A stretch of 39,458 nt of DNA from Caldisericia bacterium (GTDB taxonomy: Bacteria > Caldisericota > Caldisericia > UBA6126). The notes beneath the pieces are model-generated. The model was not told the origin of the DNA, did not search any database, and worked only from the letters and a program-made list of their open reading frames with translations. Position 1 is the first letter of the stretch, and every line of letters starts with the position of its first letter. Where the stretch lies: assembly GCA_028700655.1 (NCBI GenBank), contig JAQVSG010000012.1, forward strand, positions 1 through 39,458, read 5' to 3'. A program made the position numbers and the translations under genes. Below, in pieces: positions 32,891 through 39,458 of the stretch.

Positions 32891-35518
32891 TTACTTCTGT
32901 GCATATCGAATGATCACTGTTTGGATTTCATCTTCTTTGCTTGGAATGAATCCATCTAATTTTAACATTTTTAATTCTTCTATGCAGTTGCCAAGATCTC
33001 TTTTTTCTAGCCCGGTCAGTGCTTTTATCTCATTGGCAGTGATCTCAAGGGATATTTTTTGCAATTTGCATACATAATGAAGAATTTTTTTTCTTACATG
33101 GATGGAAGAAAGACATAAGAATACTCCTAATTCATTGCTTGAAAATGGCTTTAGTGTTTGGTATAGATGAGAATTCTGTTTTATCGAGAGAAGTTCGTTG
33201 TTTAAAGAGGGGTACGATCGGTGTACCTTTTGTATCATGGCGATATCTTTATGGCTCATACGCAGACGTTCGCAGATGTCTAATGTGGATTCTAAGGGTA
33301 AAGAAATGGTCATAACAGCGATATATAGAATCCATTTTGGTCCAATATAATACTTTTGTAAGACGTTTTTACTTCGATTCAATGCAAAACGTTGTAGGTC
33401 GCCAAAAACAAATTGATCGGAAATCACTTGCAATGCGTCCAATTCTTTCATCAATTGGAAGGTTTTCACAATAGAAATTGGTTCTGTAAGTAGATTAATA
33501 AAGCTTGAAAGTATGCGAAAACGAGTCGTATTTTTAAACAATCCTGATTTCATGGCTTGTATAGCGAATTCTTTTGTTTGTTCTTCGATCGAAAAGTCAT
33601 AACGAATTGCATACACAATGGCTCTAAAAATCCGGGAAGGATCTTCAATAAAGCTTAAGTTGTGTAGAATACGAATTTTCTTGTGTCGTAGATCATCGTA
33701 TCCATGGTAGTAGTCTAGTAGGGTTCCAAATCGTTTTGGTTCTAGACTTATAGCTAAGCAATTAATGCTGAAATCTCGTCGTAGCAAATCTTCTCGAAGT
33801 GAACCGCTAGTAACTGTTGGCAATGCAGCAGGATATTCATAGTATTCGGTTCTAGTGCTTGCTAGATCCATTTCTGTATCGGGAAGCAATAGTTTGACTG
33901 TATGGAAGGAGGGATTTTTTATCAATTTGCAGGAGAAAATTGGCTGTAATAAGTCGGCCAATTTAATGGCATCTCCTTCCACTAGAAAATCATAATCCTT
34001 GCATGAGTATTCCAACAATAAATCCCGTACACAGCCCCCTACTAGAAAAGCTCTTTGATGTATGGAATCGGCGATTTTTCCTATCTGGCGGATAATTTTC
34101 AGGTGTTGTTTGGGGAAATAGGACTCAAACCACTGGTTCATTTGCATTCGATTGGGAACAGAAATGTAGTGTTTAAAGGGAGGAGTGGTGGTTTTGGATA
34201 TACCATACAAAGCTCGTAAAAGATCCGATCTGGTAAGGATGCCAACGATGTTTTGATCAAATACTACGGGCAGTCTACCAATATCTTTATCCACAATGAG
34301 TTTTTCTGCTTCTTTAAGAGATGTTTCTGGAGAAACCACAATAACATGCTTTGTCATATAGGATTTGACAGGACGCCTTAAAAGCTTTTCATCAGAAATA
34401 CGTTCGATGTCTTTTCTAGAAATAATGCCTGTAATTTTTTTGTTTTCATTGACAACAGGAAGACCTGTATGTCCATATCGCAGCATAATGCGTAAAGCTT
34501 CTTCTGCAACGGCGGAATCTTCGATGGTTTTAACAGGAGAGCTCATATAATCTCGCACCAGTTTGCTTACTTGACACTTTTTTTTGGCAAGCTTTAGCAA
34601 ATGAAGCGACCATTCGTTGAGACTCCGATCGTCTTCCTCTATAAAAGCAGAACCTGCTTGAGGGTGTCCCCCACCCCCTAATTGTTCCATAATGTTTCCA
34701 ACATGGATAATGTGGTCATCCTCAGATCTGGCAACAATAATGGTTTTTTTCTTTCGTTTTACAACTACAAAAAGTACGTCTACATCGATAGAATCTAAAA
34801 GTCTATGTGCCAAAAAAGATACACCGTTGACGTAATGAGGATAACACGCTCCTGAAATTGCAATTTGTACGCCTTTAATGGAGTAAACAGCGGTGGACTC
34901 AAGAAGAATTGAAAAGAGTTTTTTCTGTCTTTCTCCCAGAGGGGGAAAAATGAATTCTGAAATAACATTCAATTTGGCCCCATTGCGGAGGAAAAACGCT
35001 GCTGCCTCCAAATCCTTCGGAGTCGTGGAGGGAAACGTTAGAGAACCAGTATCCTCATAGATTCCAATAATAAAGAGAGTTGCTTCTATTGCATTGAAAC
35101 TAATTCTCTTCCGCTTTAATCGTTCATACATTAGCGTCATTACAGCGCCATAGTGTTTAAGATGAAGTTTATCAATATACGGATTTTCTTCGAGAGGATG
35201 GTGATCAAAACAAACAACTTTGATTTTTCTTGCCTGTAATTCCTTTTGCAAGGGTTTCATTTTCTCGGTGTTCTGGGTATCCGTTAATATGACGAGTTCA
35301 ACGTTTTCGAAAGAAATATCTTGAATAGGGACAAAAGAAAAGAAATCTCGATAAATGGCTAGAAATTTTTGCACTTCGTCTTCTACAGATGAATTTAAAA
35401 CAGGAACTGCATCTGGATACAATTTCGAGGCAGCAATGGTAGATGCAATCGCATCAAAATCGGAATATGAATGAGATATGCATAGAGCTTTTGGAGAAAT
35501 TTTCTTTAACTTTTTCAT
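32891..35518 (-). CDS. DHH phosphoesterase - CBS pair - tRNA nucleotidyltransferase fusion
   Basis: The 875-residue multidomain protein starts with a DHH domain (SHSYSDFDAIAS, LTDTQN, CFDHHPLEE) and DHHA1 (QLGGGGHPQAGSAF), up to about residue 310. A CBS pair follows (VRDYMSSPVKTIEDSAVAEEALRIM; VKSYMTKHVIVVSPETSLKEAEKL) to about 435. The C-terminal half is a class II polyA polymerase/CCA-adding head (FLVGGCVRDLLLEYSCKDYDFLVEGDA, RRDFSINCLAIS, IEDPSRIFRAIVYAIRYDFSIEE) with a helical tail. Such fusions occur in clostridia, Thermotogales and Aquificales, where some members only add A or only CC. It probably repairs tRNA 3' ends; the DHH part may act as nuclease. A divergent pyrB lies 83 bases away. 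Confidence 0.92.
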   Translation of the reverse strand: MKKLKKISPKALCISHSYSDFDAIASTIAASKLYPDAVPVLNSSVEDEVQKFLAIYRDFFSFVPIQDISFENVELVILTDTQNTEKMKPLQKELQARKIKVVCFDHHPLEENPYIDKLHLKHYGAVMTLMYERLKRKRISFNAIEATLFIIGIYEDTGSLTFPSTTPKDLEAAAFFLRNGAKLNVISEFIFPPLGERQKKLFSILLESTAVYSIKGVQIAISGACYPHYVNGVSFLAHRLLDSIDVDVLFVVVKRKKKTIIVARSEDDHIIHVGNIMEQLGGGGHPQAGSAFIEEDDRSLNEWSLHLLKLAKKKCQVSKLVRDYMSSPVKTIEDSAVAEEALRIMLRYGHTGLPVVNENKKITGIISRKDIERISDEKLLRRPVKSYMTKHVIVVSPETSLKEAEKLIVDKDIGRLPVVFDQNIVGILTRSDLLRALYGISKTTTPPFKHYISVPNRMQMNQWFESYFPKQHLKIIRQIGKIADSIHQRAFLVGGCVRDLLLEYSCKDYDFLVEGDAIKLADLLQPIFSCKLIKNPSFHTVKLLLPDTEMDLASTRTEYYEYPAALPTVTSGSLREDLLRRDFSINCLAISLEPKRFGTLLDYYHGYDDLRHKKIRILHNLSFIEDPSRIFRAIVYAIRYDFSIEEQTKEFAIQAMKSGLFKNTTRFRILSSFINLLTEPISIVKTFQLMKELDALQVISDQFVFGDLQRFALNRSKNVLQKYYIGPKWILYIAVMTISLPLESTLDICERLRMSHKDIAMIQKVHRSYPSLNNELLSIKQNSHLYQTLKPFSSNELGVFLCLSSIHVRKKILHYVCKLQKISLEITANEIKALTGLEKRDLGNCIEELKMLKLDGFIPSKEDEIQTVIIRYAQK

Positions 35519-35601
35519 ACTAATGATTTTAAATACTTAATTGAAATGTAAAATAAAGAAAACAAATTTCACGATTTCGTGTTAACGAATGAGGAGGAAT
35601 T

Positions 35602-36528
35602 ATGCCAGAATCTTTGAAATCTTTCATCAACATCAGCGATTTAACTGAAAAACAACTGTATGATCTATTTGACATCGCAGATTCAATGCAAGAAATTCTT
35701 GATAAAAAAGAACCTTGTGACATCTGCAAAGGCAAAATCTTAGCAACGCTATTCTACGAACCCTCGACGCGAACAAGGTTGTCGTTTGAATGTGCCATGC
35801 TACGCTTAGGAGGTAAAGTGTTGGGCTTTTCGGATGCGTCTGGATCTTCTGTTTCAAAAGGAGAGAGTTTGGCTGACACAATCCGAACGGTAGCAGGGTA
35901 CTCGGATGTTATTACATTGCGTCATCCTCATGAGGGATCTGCAAGGGTGGCCACACTCTATTCTCATGTACCTATCATTAATGCAGGAGATGGCGGACAT
36001 CAGCATCCCACACAGTGTTTATTGGATCTTTATACAATTTTGAAGAAGAAAAATACTTTTGCGGGTCTAAATGTAATGATATCGGGGGATTTAAAATTTG
36101 GAAGAACAACCCATTCTTTAGCTATTGCTTTAGGAAGGTTAGGGGCCAATCTTTATTTTGCTTCTCCTCCTGGTTTAGAAATGCCTGATTATATTATTCA
36201 TCAGCTGGAATCGGATTTACATGTTCAACCTATCATATTCCACGACCTTCGTGAGCACATTGGTATTGCTGATGTTGTTTATATGACAAGAGTGCAAAGA
36301 GAGCGATTGGGAGAAATGGAGTACCTTAAATACCGCGGGAGCTACGTACTAGGTAACGAAACATTGCATGAAACGAAATCCGATGCCATTATACTTCACC
36401 CATTGCCCAGAGTGGGTGAAATCAAACCAGAGGTAGATGCAGATCCAAGAGCTATCTATTTTGAACAAGCTTACAATGGTGTGCCAGTACGAATGGCATT
36501 AATTGCAACATTATTGGGGGTCATCTAA
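35602..36528 (+). CDS. pyrB: Aspartate carbamoyltransferase catalytic subunit
   Basis: The enzyme joins carbamoyl phosphate and aspartate in pyrimidine synthesis. Motifs: carbamoyl phosphate site STRTRLSFECAMLRLGG, HPTQCLLDLYTI, MTRVQRERLG and HPLPRVGEI. The 308-residue length is standard, and GAGGAGG lies six bases before the ATG. The stop shares one base with the pyrI start. The 83-base upstream region has no recognisable PyrR attenuator. Confidence 0.97.
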   Translation: MPESLKSFINISDLTEKQLYDLFDIADSMQEILDKKEPCDICKGKILATLFYEPSTRTRLSFECAMLRLGGKVLGFSDASGSSVSKGESLADTIRTVAGYSDVITLRHPHEGSARVATLYSHVPIINAGDGGHQHPTQCLLDLYTILKKKNTFAGLNVMISGDLKFGRTTHSLAIALGRLGANLYFASPPGLEMPDYIIHQLESDLHVQPIIFHDLREHIGIADVVYMTRVQRERLGEMEYLKYRGSYVLGNETLHETKSDAIILHPLPRVGEIKPEVDADPRAIYFEQAYNGVPVRMALIATLLGVI

Positions 36529-36959
36529 TGAAAAGTATGCATATTATTCACAACGGAACTGTCATTGACCATCTTCCTCCCGGAATGGGGATTCGATGTT
36601 TTGAGTTGCTTCAAAAAAGAAATATCGGGACAGAAGCCACGATCGTTTTTATGAATATGCCTTCATCCAAGTGTGCAACCAAAGATATGGTAAAGATTCA
36701 GGATTTTAGACTTGATGAAGAAACCGCAACCTATTTATCAATGCTAGCTCCAGAAGTTACCATTAATATTATTGAAAATGGGGACATTGTAAAAAAAATT
36801 AAACCTCAGATTCCTGACGAGGTTCAGAGTATTGTACCTTGCATTAATTCAAGATGTATTACAAACACTGAGGGGTATACCTCTGAGTTTTTTGTAACTT
36901 CAAAAAATCCTGTTCGACTAAAATGCAAATATTGCGAATTTGAGTTTAAACCTGAATAA
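36528..36959 (+). CDS. pyrI: Aspartate carbamoyltransferase regulatory subunit
   Basis: PyrI binds nucleotide effectors and a structural zinc that joins it to PyrB. The 143-residue protein has the N-terminal allosteric fold (VIDHLPPGMGIRCFELL) and four zinc cysteines, CINSRC and CKYC, matching the Cx4C and Cx2C pattern of the family. The start overlaps the pyrB stop by one base, consistent with matched production of the two chains. Presence of PyrI suggests regulation by effector nucleotides at enzyme level. Confidence 0.96.
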   Translation: MKSMHIIHNGTVIDHLPPGMGIRCFELLQKRNIGTEATIVFMNMPSSKCATKDMVKIQDFRLDEETATYLSMLAPEVTINIIENGDIVKKIKPQIPDEVQSIVPCINSRCITNTEGYTSEFFVTSKNPVRLKCKYCEFEFKPE

Positions 36960-36971
36960 TAAGGGTTGCAT

Positions 36972-38318
36972 TTGAAAACTAATCCTGGATTAACATGGAA
37001 ACCTTTAATCCCATGTCTTTTTCATCTATCATGGCCAGCGATGCTGGCCATGTTGTTTCAATCGATTAATGGTGTCACAGATATTTTTTTCCTCCGTGTG
37101 ATAGGTACGGATGCACAAGCTGCTATTGGCATTTTTGCTGTATTGGAAATGTACTTAACCTTTTTCAATAGTATCATTGGCAATGGATCTATTGGGATTA
37201 TTTCTCAGTGTTTTGGCAAAGGCGATGTCGAGAGTGCAGGATATGCAACAGCACAAACTCTTTTTTTAAAGCTTTTTGGTTCCCTTCTTCTTACGATTCC
37301 TTGCTTGTTCTTTCTTCGTCCTTTGCTGCTTATGATTGGAGCTGAAGGGCAGGCTTTAGAAATGGCCATTGTGTATGGTAAAGTGATGTGTTTTGTAATC
37401 CCATTGCAGAACACAGGATTCTCTTTTAACACCGCTTTAAGGGCTGCTGGAGATGCATTAACTCCTATGTATCTAATGATCGGTAAAGTGTTTGTAAATG
37501 TAGTTTTAAATTGTATTTTAGTGGTGGGAGTAGGTCCTTTTTCTTCTATAGGAATTGTTGGAGTTGCGATTGCAGCGGGTGTATCACAAGTTTTTTTGTG
37601 TATCAGCGGAATGTATGTCTACCTTTCCAAAAAAACCATCTTATCATTTCAGTGGAAGGATTTTCTACATCCCGATAAACAATTTATTTACAAGATCATC
37701 AAAATTGGCATGCCAAAAGGATATCAACAAATTCTCATGAGTATAGCAAATTCCATCATCATAAAGCGGATCGCGATTTTTGGCATGACAAGTGTAGCCA
37801 TTTTTACAGTGGTGAGTCGAATCACTCACTTCATTATGATGCCAATATCGGGGCTTTCATTTGCAACATCTACGTTAGTAGGACAGAATATAGGAGCCGG
37901 AAGGAAGGATCGTGCCATTAAAGCAACAAACTATTCTTCGATTGCTGGACTTCTTTTTACTTGTTGTTTTTTTATTTTGGTTCTTGTTTTTCCGCAGTAT
38001 GTTTTAAAGATCTTTTCGAAAGATCCCGTTGTAGTTTCTATGGCTGTATTTCCCTTACTACTTTTTTCTTTCAATCAAATTTTAGTTTCACAGAGCTCCA
38101 TTTTTAATGCTCCCCTACTTGGAACGGGATATTTAAAAGCAAGCTTTTATATGAATTTTATATCTCTTTGGATTGTTCAAATACCACTTGTGCATTTTCT
38201 ACCGCTATATTATGGATTAAATGGTATATGGTTATCGTTTACAATCTCCATGGCCATTGACTTCTGTATGGTTTTACATGTGTTTCGAAAACAAAAATGG
38301 ATGCAAAGAATCGTTTAA
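36972..38318 (+). CDS. MATE family multidrug/metabolite efflux transporter
   Basis: The protein has twelve predicted transmembrane helices in two homologous halves and MATE features: LSWPAMLAMLFQSINGVTDIFF in helix 1, NTALRAAGDALTPMYLMIGKVFVNVVLNCILV, and in the second half IIKIGMPKGYQQILMS and TSTLVGQNIGAGRKDRA. It exchanges Na+ or H+ for organic cations or metabolites; the substrate is unknown. The track starts at TTG 36966, directly on the ATAAGGG ribosome binding site; the next TTG at 36972 is spaced better, giving 448 residues (MKTNPGLTWKP). It begins 12 bases after pyrI, so read-through from pyrBI is likely. Confidence 0.92.
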   Translation: MKTNPGLTWKPLIPCLFHLSWPAMLAMLFQSINGVTDIFFLRVIGTDAQAAIGIFAVLEMYLTFFNSIIGNGSIGIISQCFGKGDVESAGYATAQTLFLKLFGSLLLTIPCLFFLRPLLLMIGAEGQALEMAIVYGKVMCFVIPLQNTGFSFNTALRAAGDALTPMYLMIGKVFVNVVLNCILVVGVGPFSSIGIVGVAIAAGVSQVFLCISGMYVYLSKKTILSFQWKDFLHPDKQFIYKIIKIGMPKGYQQILMSIANSIIIKRIAIFGMTSVAIFTVVSRITHFIMMPISGLSFATSTLVGQNIGAGRKDRAIKATNYSSIAGLLFTCCFFILVLVFPQYVLKIFSKDPVVVSMAVFPLLLFSFNQILVSQSSIFNAPLLGTGYLKASFYMNFISLWIVQIPLVHFLPLYYGLNGIWLSFTISMAIDFCMVLHVFRKQKWMQRIV

Positions 38319-38331
38319 AATGGATTTTTTT

Positions 38332-38359
38332 TTGCGCAACGAAGAATAAAAACTATAAT
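38332..38359 (+). promoter_or_regulatory. Promoter candidate upstream of the unrecognised secreted protein
   Basis: A perfect TATAAT at 38354-38359 is preceded by TTGCGC at a 16-base spacing; the -35 matches only three of six positions. It would give an untranslated leader of about 58 bases before the AGGAGG of the 38424 gene. No convincing terminator was found between the MATE gene and this point. Confidence 0.35.
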
Positions 38360-38423
38360 ATGATTTGAAATTAGATTTGGCTTGTAGTTTTTCGGTAGAC
38401 TCTATATTGTAGGAGGACTCGCT

Positions 38424-39458
38424 ATGAGGAAAATAGTCTCCTGTTTAGTTGTTTGTTTTATGCTATTGACTACTTTTACAGCCTTTGTCAGTGTTTCACC
38501 AACAGAAGCTGCAAAAGGAAATCAACCTGCAACATTTATTGCAAATCGTTTTGTAAAGGTAGGTTTTGACCGCGATGGTTTACCCCTTTACCCAGCGAAA
38601 ATGTTTCCATGGCAGACTAGCTCTGATATGCCCGTATGGGGACGACCAGATGCAGGATACCCGATGCCTAATGCGTCGCAGGCTGTTGCACTTTATGACA
38701 GCATACACAGTGAAAAATGGTATCATTACTCTTTCAATTTTCCTGCTATTGGGAAGAATTCTCCCTATCTTGGAATGGATGAGAATGCAGAACCAAATCT
38801 GACAGATGTCGTGCCTGTGGCATGGACGGATGTCTATCTATCTGTACAACCAGATGGAGGCAGATCTCAAGAATATGACCATTGGTATGTTGTTTTGGAT
38901 TCTGCTGGACAAATCTGGTTTGATCCCGATGGGACTTTCCATGATTCTCGAATCAATCCTTTTACCCACCCAGAATCACCTTTGTACAACGAATCCGATG
39001 AAAACCTTTTATTAGAAGGGACAAACGAGATTGGTTTTACCTATATTCCCACCTCAAATCCCTATTATGACCCATATTACAATGATGCTGTCTGCAAACG
39101 GTATGGAACAGATATTAATGGAGTTTTTCGATATTCTATCGATCCGATTTCCAATAACAATACACAAGGCCCCTATATCATCAATGATTTCCATAACCTA
39201 TATGGTCATACCCAATGTGTAGTCAACGAAAACTATCCGAGCTACCGATCTTTTGCAAACTGGCAAAACATGGATCAAACCGGTAGAAGAGGCGATATCG
39301 ACCCTCGATTTGCTCTTGTGTTTGAAACAGACACCCGCTATGGTACTCGTAAATGGCAAATTGGGTGGTCCGACATGGTGGATTATCCTCCCATGCGCAA
39401 CATCTATGATCCTAGTGCCACTTATGAGAATCGTCCGAACGATCAGGATGCTGTTTCG
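38424..39458 (+). CDS. Secreted protein of unknown function, N-terminal part (runs off window)
   Basis: Absent from the ORF track because it has no stop before the window ends; the small track ORFs at 38566, 38806 and 39031 are shadows in other frames. The ATG at 38424 follows AGGAGG at a good distance. All 345 codons are open. Residues 1-30 are a signal peptide (MRKIVSCLVVCFMLLTTFTAFVSVSPTEAA). The mature part is rich in Tyr, Trp, Asp, Asn and Pro, with segments such as VAWTDVYLSVQ, DHWYVVLDSAGQIWFDPDG, GRRGDIDPRFALVFETDTRYGTRKWQIGWSDMV. I do not recognise a family. High aromatic and Asp/Asn content suggests a surface-exposed beta-rich, perhaps calcium- or carbohydrate-binding protein, but that is inference. 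Confidence 0.85.
   Translation, partial: MRKIVSCLVVCFMLLTTFTAFVSVSPTEAAKGNQPATFIANRFVKVGFDRDGLPLYPAKMFPWQTSSDMPVWGRPDAGYPMPNASQAVALYDSIHSEKWYHYSFNFPAIGKNSPYLGMDENAEPNLTDVVPVAWTDVYLSVQPDGGRSQEYDHWYVVLDSAGQIWFDPDGTFHDSRINPFTHPESPLYNESDENLLLEGTNEIGFTYIPTSNPYYDPYYNDAVCKRYGTDINGVFRYSIDPISNNNTQGPYIINDFHNLYGHTQCVVNENYPSYRSFANWQNMDQTGRRGDIDPRFALVFETDTRYGTRKWQIGWSDMVDYPPMRNIYDPSATYENRPNDQDAVS

Noticed and set aside
35570-35581. CACGATTTCGTG hairpin in the pyrB leader as attenuator
   Set aside because: Only five base pairs with a two-base loop and no T run; the 83-base leader is too short for a PyrR-type attenuator.
38566-39222. Three consecutive small plus-strand ORFs in the ORF track
   Set aside because: They lie in another frame beneath the open 345-codon frame starting at 38424, which has a ribosome binding site and a signal peptide.
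1-39458. tRNA, rRNA, CRISPR, insertion sequences, prophage
   Set aside because: Intergenic gaps are all under 190 bases, and I saw no cloverleaf, spaced repeats, transposase or phage genes.

Overview
The window looks like a chromosomal segment of an anaerobic, protein-degrading, Gram-positive-type bacterium, probably of the Bacillota (Clostridia-like) or a neighbouring deep lineage. Reasons: the gene orders efp-nusB-ispA-dxs-(tlyA remnant)-nadK-recN and tmk-darA-holB are characteristic of Firmicutes; pyrB is followed directly by pyrI as in clostridia; ribosome binding sites are strong AAAGGAG/GGAGG types; base composition is AT-rich; secreted proteins carry signal peptides and copper-amine-oxidase-N-type stalk domains; no outer-membrane genes are visible. 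The species cannot be named from the sequence alone.

Layout. 3-1718: 3' part of a secreted subtilase (P-domain-like region, Ig-like domains, PKD domain), closed by a hairpin. 1822-7471: two secreted proteins sharing the same C-terminal stalk domain; the larger combines about twelve NHL propeller blades with a thioredoxin-like CLNC domain. 7492-7525: strong bidirectional terminator. 7559-15082 (minus): a compact housekeeping operon efp-nusB-ispA-dxs-nadK-recN-hflX with overlapping genes; xseA/xseB and argR are absent and only a C-terminal scrap of tlyA remains. 15269-25249 (plus): a CxxC membrane protein with a membrane polyferredoxin, gltX, two tandem bifunctional class A penicillin-binding proteins, then tmk, a c-di-AMP receptor (darA/yaaQ) and holB. 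25321-32196 (plus): two tandem secreted subtilases that each end in a cohesin-like domain plus a dockerin-like repeat pair, followed by an adenosine-specific kinase family protein. 32208-35518 (minus): a DHH-CBS-CBS-nucleotidyltransferase fusion and an S2P/M50-like membrane protein that has lost its zinc ligands. 35602-38318 (plus): pyrB-pyrI and a MATE transporter. 38424 to the end: start of an unrecognised secreted protein that runs off the window and is missing from the ORF track.

How it fits together. The accessory content is mostly extracellular: three subtilases, modular surface proteins and two cell-wall synthases, interspersed with conserved housekeeping operons. The most unusual observations are the tandem proteases that carry both cohesin-like and dockerin-like modules (possible self-assembly), the inactive-looking M50 homologue downstream of the tRNA nucleotidyltransferase fusion, the NHL-thioredoxin-stalk protein, the tlyA fossil, and the novel secreted protein at the right edge. 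No tRNA, rRNA, CRISPR array, insertion sequence or prophage was seen. No intergenic gap exceeds 300 bases.
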